Positions 24,309 through 36,300 of a stretch of DNA of 64,000 nt are shown piece after piece. Position numbers and translations under genes: made by a program. The DNA comes from Protula sp. h YS-2021 (Eukaryota; Annelida; Polychaeta; Sabellida; Serpulidae), in assembly GCA_949752745.1 (NCBI GenBank), contig OX457032.1:16718720-16782719 (forward strand), given 5' to 3'. Below the pieces are notes generated by a model. The model searched no databases, was not told the origin of the DNA, and saw nothing but the letters and a program-made list of their open reading frames with translations. Every line of letters begins with the position of its first letter. Position 1 is the first letter of the stretch.

Positions 24309-27300
24309 GAGTTGATTTGGTAGTTCACTGATTTATCTGTGACCTGATGAATTTTTAGAACATATTTAAAATTTTGGAATGTCTCAAATTTCTACACCTG
24401 TAATTTTAAGGTAGTTTGAAAAAAAAGTGATATGTGGGTTACACCGATGTCGATGCTGTATTACAGAGTAGCAGCTCTTAAGGAGCGCCTTTGGGATCTA
24501 GAAATTTGTTTCTTCTGCCGAATTTTGAGCAAGAGGTTGAACCTTTCTAGAATTATAGTAGCTGAATAAAACTCATTTCGCTGTTCAAGACTTTCTCAAA
24601 GGTGTATGTACTGTATGTGTTAAGGCAAACTGTCAAATTAATGTTTACAAACTTCCTGAAAATTTCAGGAAGTCTTGTAAAGTTGCTGAAATATTTCAGG
24701 AACTTCATGAAGTTTCTGATTTGGTGCTTGAAAATTTGACAATTTGCCTGAAATTACAAATCATTCATTGTGATAGCTAAAAGCAAGATCTCTTCTCATT
24801 TCTCACCACAGCGTTGCCCGCAACAAATAGCTATTTATGCCTTTTCATTTTATGTCCTGGCTGTGTCTCAGTTCATGGCTGCAATGTCGCGTCACTGCCT
24901 ATATTCTTACATAATTTGCTAAATTATTTTCAGTTCGACTTTGTTGTATCTTGATGTTGCGTGAAACTTCACATTCAAAAGAAACATCGTATACAGAAGG
25001 AGAGGAAGACTGTAGAAAACTGCAACGTCAACATTACATGTAGATGGCGCTTGTATGTATTTATTATTACTGTTTATTTCATTTTTTCCTTTTTCGTTAC
25101 ATGCATCGGTGTTCTTCGTTACTTTGTCTTTTATCCCCTCTACATGCTTTGCAGTGTAATGTAGACCCTTTGTTTAAAAACAATGGGTGTTTATAAAAAA
25201 TTACGAATTGCTACGTTTTCCAAGTTTTTCTTTGTGCTAATGGCTAATGAAAACCACGTTATGAAGATGACGTAAGGCCTTAGTCCGCATGTACTTACTA
25301 GGGTGTATTACAACTGTATATAATGCTTACAGCAATTGAGAAATTCCATGGTTAATCCGGTATATGATTGTGCTAGAACGCTTGTATTCTCCATTAAGCA
25401 TTGTTTGAAACTGCTTGGGTTGGGAGGGAGTTGGGTGAAATGCATGACAAATGATCCAATCCTGTCAGTTTCGTCGCTTGTCATACAGCAGGCGAAGCGG
25501 AACGTAAAAAAGTCTTGTTGTATTCTAAACGCCAAGCTCATTTCAGGACTGAACCGGCGATTTCGGCATTATCTTGAATGAACAGCTATGTTGGTAAGCC
25601 CATAGTTGTAGGGTTCATGCGTGTTTTGGCAATATCGTGTTACAACTCACCGGCATGTTATCGAGCGGGGTTTCCAGTGATTCAGATCGCGAATATATTG
25701 TGCACGTGAACTGTAAGTTAATGTGCGTAAGTGAAAAAAAAAAAACACGAAGGAATCGGCTTTTTAAACATGATATTGCCAGCGTTTGTTGCTTTCTAAA
25801 CCTTTTAATTTATGGTAACATGTTAGTTTTTGAACTTATACTTTAACTGTTAAAGTGGTAAACGCCCGTTTAGTTTTCTTTTTCTTTCCAGGTTTTCTAA
25901 ACGCCGCCTACATATGGTTAAGTTAGTTTTAGTCCCCACATGCTTTTCTTTTCTTAACTACTGTTCTTTGAATTGTATATGAACTTACTTGATAGCATGC
26001 TAGACCGGTTCGAGAACTGGAACAGCATAACTGGGACAGGGCCGCTAACGGCTTTGTCCACTTTAAACTTCGCTTTTTTCGATTTTTGACGGTTTTACGA
26101 GAGATTTTAGTATTTACCTGTAAAGAAAGTGTGTGAGTATTGGTAAGTGCATACACACATTTATTGCTTTGTCCAGGTAACGAGTTTTAGGTAACTTGCC
26201 GAGCGTGTGGGTATATGCTGTGGTTTGCGTACATTTGACCAGTTCGCTGAAGCCACGGGTGTATGTGTACAAGACTATGCGTTCACATCAAGTCACAAAG
26301 AATTACGGCAAATGACAAATTGTGGTATTTTCCAAACTGGTATGAAATAGTCAGTTGAAGTATAAAATAGAGAGAAAAAGCTTCGAAAGCTGGAGATTTG
26401 TGGAACTTTCGTTTTGTCAACTGTGGATGAGTGCTGTACGAGTGCTGTGTGACGCTGCATGCTTCATTACAACGCAAACATTTATGTGAATTTCGTAATT
26501 TCATTGGAGCTCAAATGAGGTCTACGGCACTCTAGTTGTGGACGTGATTTCTGAAATTTACCATTACTCTTTTCGAGGTTTGTACCAGTGAAAACTAGTT
26601 GCCGATAAGTGTCTGAGCGATCGGCCACAAATGATTTAATTAGGTTGTCTGCAAGTCTCATAGGAAAGGCATCTCACTCTCATTTCTCTGTATGGATTCC
26701 GGCCAACCTGGCATAGGAGTGGGCCCGGACAATGCCAGCGAAAAAGTCCGGACTCGGACTAAAGCGGCGCGCACTAGATTAAAGACAGCTGATCTTTTCC
26801 GATCGTTGGTATGGCACGCAAACGGACCAGCATAGCAGTTAAATGAAGTTAAAAAGCCACAAAAACAATTATAAATAAGGAACAAAAATAATTTACGCAT
26901 TACGGCGTTATATATCAATGTAATTTACGCGGTGGCTTTACTGTGGTACGTTTGATAAATCCATTGAAAATTCAACCAGTTGTCTAAGCTGTATTATATC
27001 TGATTTGGAAGCTGAAAAAGAAAGTGAACCCCATTTTAAAAACTGAAATTAAGATTTCAGGTGTTTGATAAATTATTACATGCGACATCGGTTCATCTTC
27101 AGCAGATATGAATGAGCGATTGATTCCCTTTCATGTGCTTTGACAAGCAGTCTTTGATCTGTTGCCGGTGTTCAGCTGTTTGCTTTCAAACTATTATAGA
27201 AATTTCAATGATTCTGCCATCAGTAGATGCGCAGAAATCGACCAGATTTTTTTGGTCATATAATTATATGAAACATCGATTTCAGCCCTGTTAGGTTATG

Positions 27301-28191
27301 GATAAAGAACCAAATTTATGTCCAGTATAGGTGTCGTTATTTACTTTGTTGCGAAAATTGGATTATGTATGGTAAACATGGTGGGAGTGGTGTTTTTTTT
27401 TTTTAAATGCTTCACTTGTGATTTTGTGACTGTTTCTTCTGTATGTGACTGCATACGATTCAGCTCTGTGTCCACAAAATAAATACGGGTTGACGCACAG
27501 TTCGCCGTCTGGACAAGGTCTTTGATGTAGCCCTGAATACTTTGGAAACTGAAAGATTACTTAACTTCCTTTGAGATTAAAAAACAAAAACAAAATTGCA
27601 CAACTTTAATGGATTAGTTTTCGTGCGAAAACTCCATATTTGTCAACGGCGTGGCAACCACACATTCATTCACTGGGAGAGGTAAAAGAAACTGGAAATG
27701 GTGCGGTCGGTTGTTTAGCAGGCTATTGGCGGATTGAGAGGGGAAAAAATGCTGATGAGGTGACAGCGTGCTTCTTTGTTGTGGAGAGTATCGTGTTGGC
27801 TTGCAGTAAATAAGAGCCAAACGCTCGTCAGGAGATAGGGCTTTGGTTCTTAAATTTGTTGCAGCTTTGAACCAGAAAAAGATAATTGCGAATAAAAAAA
27901 AGCAGGGGTTAGGGAAATTGCTGTAGACATTTTGACATTACAAAAAAATATTGTGATAAGTGCTAAGATACTTCGAGGGATATTTTCATCAAAGACATTA
28001 TTTCCGAGTGCTCCTTGATTGATTACCAGCCATTAAGAGACGACCGCGCTGCTTTGTATCAGAGCAGTAGAGGATCGCTGGATGAGATTCCCTGAAACCG
28101 ATGTCATGAGGAATTTATGTGTGCTTTATTCGAGGCAAACACCACACTCACGCGCGATAAAGGATACAGACTAGTGGTATGGCGACGGGTT

Positions 28192-28279
28192 GTCACAGTT
28201 ACGTTTGGATGCCGTCACAGTTGCGTTTGGATGCCGTCACAATAACGTTTGGATGCCGTCACAATTACGTTTGGATGCC
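28192..28279 (+). repeat. 22-bp minisatellite, four copies
   Basis: Four copies of gtcacagttacgtttggatgcc, with one to three substitutions in copies 2-4. The short ORF that spans it appears incidental. Confidence 0.9.
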
Positions 28280-31200
28280 CTCTCCCCTTTCCTGTCAATC
28301 CTGATCAATCTAAACAAATACACCGAAACGGAATATCGCGTCTTGGAAAATGACCTCGTGATTTCAATACATAAATCTCTAGGTGTTGAATTGTTACCAA
28401 AAGAGCAGAAGCGGCTAGATTATTAATGTGAAAATTGTATTCTACATTTTCACTGCCTGGAAAACTTGTACTCATGGAGTGTTGCTGTATTATTTTGAAG
28501 AAGATTCCGTGGTGTACCTGACGGCTTTATCCGGAGAGACAACTTGTAGACCGTGTTAAGAGGTCATAACGGCAAAGCCATAAACAGTAGGACTTCACAG
28601 CAAATGAATATTAGAATTTTTTTTCATTATTATTGTAATTAAGATTGAACATTAAAATGAGCGATATCATTATTTGGTTATTGCTGTGGGACTGAACATT
28701 AAAATGAGCCGTATAATTATTTTCTTAGCTGATTTTGTACCGTGTAAAAAACTTCACGGTAACGGATAGCTGGGTGAACGAACATAAAAAAAAACAAAAA
28801 AACAAAAAAAAAAACACAACTCATTCTGGACATCACGGATAAAAGACAGTTGGATTGGATAGAAATGTTTCAAAGATATTTTATGCATGTAAATGCTGGC
28901 TATAGTTTTTCAGTCTACTCTTAACTGAAAAAAAAATGCCTGAAGAGCACGATAGTGGCTAGACGCTGTAACCATGCCAACCGTGAAAATCTGCTCATGT
29001 CTGAGCTGCATCAGCGACAATGACAATCTGGTATGGCAGACTGTTACTTTTCCCTATCATTAAGACGGCTCTATACAGCGTTTTTTTGATAATGATGTTT
29101 TTAGGTAACTAAATTTTGACAAGCGTCTTTAACAACTTTTTGTGTTGGTCGTGACGTCATTGAGACTGATCGATGCCGTAAGAGGACCTTGACCACCACC
29201 CCCTATATATTCCAGGTGTAGTAAAAATAAATAGGTCGCGTGCAACCATTCATACAACATGTTTCATTCAGAGCGTTTTAAATGCCTTACCTGAATTGTA
29301 TTTTCACACCTATTCATGTATGAAACAATGTGGTTGTTAAACTGGGACCGTGCAGCAAGTGCTTTTAGTGGGCCTTGACGCGTGAGCCGAAAGGCCAGCA
29401 AATGACTTATTGCGTTGTTCTCAAGTTACAACCCAACCACGGCTTCCATTTTGATTTTTTTTAATTAATTTATCGAGACAAGTAAAGCTGATTGTTAGGG
29501 TTTTGCATTCATTTTGGACTCTTACTTAAGTTCCCAATTGGGCATGCGTTTACAGTATTTGATTTTTTTTTTTTTCAAATCATTAGTTTGCTATGGAGAT
29601 ACTTCCCCATCTTTGAGAAATTCTGTTTGAAGCACCAACCAGCAATTAGAAACCCTAGTAATGACGTCAATATTGGAGCAAAAATATCCCGATGAGAAAA
29701 TAATTGGAATCAGGTGGAAGCAACATCAGTATTATTAATCCGATCTTACCCATTGTGCAACACGCATCACGGTAAAAAGTGCGTCTGATATCTGCAATTC
29801 TGCCTGCGTGACAAAAAATAAAACAATATAGAAAATATATTTAAAAAAAAAAAACACATTAGCCAGAAAAGCGGTGACGTGTGTTGAGCTGCTCGTAACT
29901 TCACAGGCTCTTCAATTTGTATTGGGCGCTTGGGCTCTAAATTAGGCGCTTTATGTGCCGATGCGAGACACATTGTCTTGAAATTCCCAGTGGCAAATGG
30001 ATGTGTCGCGTTTCTAGGGTACTACAAGGCACCATTTGAATATTTCCTGAATGGCATGTTTCAAGTAAGAAGTTTCTTTTATAATTTTTTTTTTTATTTT
30101 TGGTAATGTTTTTGAACGGAGATCAAATGCTTGATTTGCCTTTCTAGTGGGAAGCCAGCGCCGTGCCACAAACAGCAAAATCCGGAATCCAGTTTGTCAT
30201 ACTACACACAACCTTCAAGAAATGACAGCTAAAATTTGGCCGTACACCACCGACTTTATTACGTAGAGTCCGGATAGGGCTCCCCCACTATTGGATTGAG
30301 TCAAGAAAATAAGTTTGGGCATGGTTTTATGACCCGATGGAAGTGGGGGTGGGGGGGGGGGGGGGGAGCGAAGGGGGTAAAAAGACCTTGTTTCCCCAAT
30401 CAAAGATATGGCTGAAGGGTTTGAGTCATCTGGACCAGTTTTGGCGTCTGTCTGTTTGGGGTCTTGGGAAGATTGGAGAAAACAGGGCAGCAGTTTTCGG
30501 ACTTATTGCATGCATTAAATACTCCCCCCTTTAAAAACGTGGAATTGATTCGTGATGATAAACTAAAGCGACTGGCAACAAGAGTTATCTCTTTTAGCGT
30601 GAAAAGTCCACTGCGTAAAAATGTCAGTGTGGATTATGGATGAGGGTTCGTGTTGAAAATCACGGAAGTCGTACAAGGTCATTGCGGAGTGGGGAAAATG
30701 ACGTCAGGACGGATCTAATAAGTGTTTCTGGGGGATCAAGCGATTGATATTGTCGTTATCTACGGCAGCAACAATGGAGTTGTATTCAGCGGGTGCTATA
30801 CCCTCGCAAGTAGCCTTTTTCTTGTCCATAAACCAAGGACCGTATCGTTCTGTTAGCATTGAAGATATTTTTTTGCCAAGAATGTTAATATTTTTATTTA
30901 TGTTTGAGATGTATTATTTAATTTTTTATTATATATTTTTTTGTTGTGGGCGGGGGGGGGGGGAGGTTGAGGTGGGGGCTGGGGTAGGACCTCTGAGAAC
31001 TCACTGCGCACCGATTAAAACATGTGGAGTAGTGGCCACGTCGCGTGCCGGTTTCTCCTTTGGTTTCCGCAGCTGTGACCATGGGTGCAAAGCAATTGGC
31101 TGTATACGAGCATATGCTCTTTCCCTCCTAATGAATTGAATAATGTTACAGCTTTTGCATCATGAGAAACGGGAATCCGTTACATTTATCACCCCATCAG

Positions 31201-31983
31201 CCACTTCCTTCGGTAAAAAAAAAAAAAAGACACACAGTACCGTAATGCATGCAATTTATTATCCGGTTTGCGAAATCTATCACAGCGCTTGTTGGCGTGT
31301 CAGTATGTTTTTTTTCTCTCTCTCAATCGCTTACGTGCAGACTTGTGGCAAGGGAAGGGGCTCGGAAGGACGCCACGTCTGTTCCACTGTGTAGCAGGCT
31401 ATTATGTTATTGTGTAGGCTGCTGTTTGATATGGGAATCAGAAAGACATCCAGAACAGTGCCAGTTCCTGAAGAGATAGGGTACATTTATTCCCCTCAAA
31501 CTTTCCTCCCGAATAAAATTATTCATTAGAAAGGTGGTCTCAGGATTGTTGAAAAGAAACTGTGCTTATGTGTGTTCAAAAAAGATCTGCCGAGGACAAA
31601 AATTCCGTCTTAGTAGTATTATAATAAATAAAGAAAACGAGAATTTAAAAAAAAAGATTTGACCTGGAAGTAAAATCTCATCTGAGCAACATGTTGATAA
31701 GAGGTCGAGAATTTCAGACGGCTCAGAGCATCAACCTACTCTGTCGGCGATAGTGTGTTTGTAATCGGTTTGGTTTAATGTTGGTCTAGTGAGATTAAAG
31801 TAAACACTTCTTACGGTTTTAGTGGGAAGAATTGAATAAAGATCTTGTAAAATTAGTGGAGCATGGCACAGGAGGGTGAATTGGTCAGGAGAGTCAACTG
31901 TTGACGGGTTTTTGTGAATTCCTGAATCGACGTCGGGATTCCTAAAACTAGTGAGCACCCCCCTCCCCCACCCACAAAAAAAT

Positions 31984-31984
31984 A

Positions 31985-32046
<62 letters not shown>
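31984..32046. repeat. AAT trinucleotide microsatellite
   Basis: About 20 near-perfect aat units followed by aaat units. It is simple sequence. Confidence 0.95.
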
Positions 32047-32049
<3 letters not shown>

Positions 32050-33372
32050 TGATAAAATAAATAAATAAAAATTTACGGAAACATTACGAAAATCGCTATG
32101 TGCTTTTTGCAGTGCTGTAAGTTTTACAAACACAGGATTTGATTTTGACTTTTGGCAGAACTGATACTTCGAACCTGCAATTAAATTTTACACAAGTCCA
32201 ATATTAAAAGTCAATACCAGTCATTGAGACCTCTGCACTGGCTTCAGCACTGTGCCTGGTGATCTCCTGCAAAGTACCAAATTGAAGCCCTGGAAATGTA
32301 ATTTTTTGGTGCTTGATCTTTATTGAAAAGCGTTGTTTTATTGTTTTGTGAGGGCTGTAGTCTTAACACAACATTGATTTAATGCCTCTTTGCCCCTTCA
32401 TTAATCTCCTAAGGTTTGACTTGCAAGTGTTTAGAATAGCATACTTCGGATCAACGGGAAGAATTCTGTGAGGGCAGAAATCGTCCTTGCATTGGAACTT
32501 CTCTAATTGTGCGCTTTAAGGAAACAACATTTTCACTTGATAGTAGATATTGTTTTACGTAAAAATAATCATTTTATTAATAAGAAGAATAACATTCTAA
32601 GTTGATTTTTGCAAAGTTTTTTCTTCCGATATTTTAATAGCCCAGTTTTACACCTTTTTATTCCACTGGCAAAGAAACCTTTGCAATGAAAGAGCTGTAG
32701 TTGTTTACACCCAGTCAGCAACGCTGTATGTGGGCGCAATTACCGCACCCGGAAACGGATGAGTGCCACTTTTATGTGGGGGGGGGGGGGGAGGGGGGGA
32801 AGTTACTTGGAAAGTTCTGTCCGGATGTAACTGAACAAAGCATGGCGTTGAGTCTTTCCGTCTTGCCACTTGTGACTTTGTGACGTCACGGTTTTCTGCA
32901 TGAGAGCACTGGAATATGGTGGCGGCAAATAATTTTTCCAATTAACACAACTTGTTGAAGTGCCTTTTACGAAAGTTTAAATTCTAAAGTTGCATCTGTA
33001 GTTGATAAATATTTGTTTCGGTGGGAGGGGGGGAGGGGGTATGGCTCATTTAAATGTGATGTTGTGGTTGCTATGAGAATTTCAAGGATACATCCGTTGG
33101 GATAACAGCTGAAAGAGAAACTGCGTTAGCAACCCGTTTTTCTCATGGCAGGAAAGGCTTTGATAAACACCATGGGAAATGTTTGATTTTCTTCCAGAAA
33201 AACGTTCTTCTCTTCTGTTGGAACGCCATGAAGACCTATTCCGTGTTGATATATTCAGATTTGGAGAACAGTCCAACTATATGATCTCATGTGCCAGACA
33301 GTGTCCTTAACTTTTACACGCCGAGGTGTCGTAGAATCTGTTCTTGAAACCACACCTTTTTTTTTGCTGCAG

Positions 33373-36300
33373 AGTTTCTTTGGGCTGGGCCAAAGTGCCG
33401 ACGTTGACATTGTATTGGACGGTCAAGATTCGCGGAAAACTGCTGAAATCAAAACAGAAGATGGTCGTAAAGAACGACACTATCTGTACTTCGATGGAGA
33501 GACAGTATCAGGGAAGGTAAGTATTGTTGACTAACAGCGCCTTTTGCTCTCTGTGTGTTATTTAACGGGTCAAGTGCGCCCTCAGTAGAAACAAAGACTG
33601 TGCCATTTTCAGCAGAGGTTCCCCTTGATATCCAAACAGTATGATATTAAATCACTAAAATATACACTTACAGTTGTCTCACTCTTTGTTGTTAATATGA
33701 ATGGAAAGTTGCAAGCGATAGTGAGTACTTTTTATTCGGATAAATGCACAAAATAGAAATCAGTTTTGAACATGTTTAAAACGATTAGCATTAAAATGGG
33801 TGAAAACAAAAGGGGGGCGATTACCGCAGACGCATTGGTAGGCTGTCGATTTTTTTTTCTTGAGATAATAGGTTATTTTCTCGTTAAGATTTTCCCTGAT
33901 GTACTGTGCTTCACCACACAGCCCTTAGTGGGGCACTTGAGTGGCGTGTGAAATAAAATTCGAGTAAAAATTCCATGAACATTGCCATTTGCTAATTAGA
34001 AAATGTAGTTAACTGCAGTGTACTGCAAGAAAAAAAAGACAAATACAAAGACAGGCAATAAATAAAGGACCTAAACTGCCAAAGGTGGAGCAAGAATCCT
34101 ACGGTTTTCAGGTAGACACAGTAAGATTATTGCATGCACTTGTGGATTCCAGGTGAATATAACATTAAAAAAGACTGGCTCGCGACTGGAGCACCAGGGA
34201 ATAAAATAGAATTTATAGGCCAAATAGGTAAGTTTTAAGGAATTCATTGGGCAGATAGATAAGTCTATAAGATTTAAATTTGTTAAATTGTTACTACATT
34301 TAAAATCAGATTCTTCCAAAAGTACAATACACAGAAAAAGACTAGTAACTTTAAATCAAATCTTAAAAAAAAACAAAAAACAAAAAAACAATTATAGGAA
34401 TCGGCGTGTGACCAGCAATAATTTCACATGTCAGGGTTTATAATTTTTACGGGAATTTCACAATAAACCATTCATCATCACTTTCAGAAGACATTCTGCC
34501 CACTGAATTTTTGTATGAAGTACCACCATTTAACATAAAAGACAGTATCTTTAATAAGAACTTTTAAGTTTTAGGCGGAAAGAAACATTTATTGTTGTTG
34601 TTGACAGAGTTATACTATGATCGCGGGAATCATCATGAATTCACGTCACTAGTGAAAGAGCTGGCGCGGCCAGGCGAGTTAGGGCAAAACACAAGCTACG
34701 ATTTCGAGTTTATGAACGTAGAAAAACCGTACGAGTCTTACACAGGTGCAAATGTTAGGTTACGGTAAGTGCCCGGAGCCTTTTTTTCTGCCGTATTTTA
34801 TTTCCGCGCCATCATGAGGCGTGAAATATTCTGAGCATCAGAAGTAATTAGTTTATTAAGAAATCCGCTTATATTCAGCAGAGGCCAACTGAAAAAAAAA
34901 AAAATAATAATAATTAGCATAAAAATAGAAAAAATCTACCCGAAAATAAACGGCAATAATTTAAAGTTTTAAAGTGTTAATCTGTACATCATATTTTCCA
35001 ATTAACTGCAGTTTTGATGCAAAGCAAAGATGAGAGCTGAAGGCCGAGTAACAACTGTTCATGAACGTTCTGTTTGCAGCTACTTCCTGCGAGTGACAGT
35101 CGTGAAACGAATAAGTGACTTAGTCAAGGAACAAGACATTATTGTACATACGTTATCGCAATACCCTGAGCTCAATAATAGCATCAAAATGGAAGTGGGC
35201 ATAGAAGATTGTTTACATATAGAATTTGAATATAACAAATCCAAGTAAGTTTTATCTGATGTCCGTGTACCTGAAAATGACTATAATGAGGGAGAGGGTG
35301 AATCAATATTTCTGATGCGAAGAATGTACTGACGGTATCAGAGTAATAAAATTAATTCTGTTTTCCAACAGAATAGAGATGATGTATTTTCTTGTGCAAC
35401 ATAGCCAAAAAATGCTATATAAATATAATTTAAATATATTAAATTAATTACAAAAAAAAAAAAAAAAAACAACAGACGCTGACAAGAACGGTCTTTTTTT
35501 GTAAATAAATAATTATTTTCAGCGGCTTTGGCACTGCGCTGTCTTCACGTCGAGCCACAAGTGCCATAAAAAACTAGTATTATAGAAGTTGATCAACAGC
35601 TGCCAAAGACATTTGGTTCGGTTTGATCTAATGCCGATCTTTTTTTTCTTTTTTTTCTTGTGTAATTTCCATTTCGCAGGTACCACTTAAAGGACGTGAT
35701 CGTTGGTAAAATTTATTTTCTACTCGTGAGAATAAAAATTAAATTCATGGAGTTAGCGATCGTTAAGAAGGAGATTACAGGCTCAGGTAAAGCAGCAGAG
35801 GAGCAGTCTCACAGCTGTCAACGTTGTCTTGTTTGCGCTGTGGAATTTGTATGATTACCAGGCTTGACAGCTGATAAACCCCTCCCCCCCCCACACCCTC
35901 CCCAACCCGACCCCTCATTTATTCCCCACAGGGAATATATGCGATCGACCGCGTGTCTGTCGGTCGGTCTGTCATCAAGAGCTTGTTAACGCCATAACTT
36001 TAAAAATCCTGCAAGTATTTTAATGAAACTTGGTATGTAGCTTCTATGGGAACAAACACGGATCGGTATTATAAATGGGCCAGGTTCGTCCAAGGAAAAT
36101 GGACCAGATGGACTTGGAAAATTTCAGCTGTTGATTGACTATTGATGTCCGTGTTTAACTGATGGTTGGCCTGTGGGAAATATGTGGGCTTGCACACTGC
36201 TGTAATTATTTTAATATCACTGACAAATCATTTTCCTATCTTCTGTTTTACAAGAGCAAAACAAAGGGTTGATATTTCTCTAAAATAAAGAGAGAGGGTT

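Larger units (their letters stand above)
24309..33372. other. 9-kb stretch, no protein-coding gene recognised
   Basis: No ORF has a recognisable domain. It holds a 22-bp minisatellite, G runs (30351-30366, 30952-30963, 32778-32791), an AAT microsatellite and four TGACGTCA sites (29152, 29662, 30699, 32881). The first exon of VPS26, carrying 5' UTR and the ATG, should lie somewhere in its right part. I could not place it with confidence; ATG followed by GT occurs for example at 32916-32920. Confidence 0.5.

Noticed and set aside
28192..28279. CRISPR array
   Set aside because: The 22-bp units are directly adjacent with no spacers, and the genome is eukaryotic; it is a minisatellite.
30744..31139. 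131-codon ORF as a gene
   Set aside because: It crosses a G run and a T-rich low-complexity stretch, the composition is odd and no domain is seen.
33289..33372. VPS26 start at the ATG at 33289
   Set aside because: That frame reads through a strong polypyrimidine tract and acceptor (tttttttgctgcag). The conserved protein starts Met-Ser-Phe-Phe-Gly, so the Met is expected in an upstream exon.
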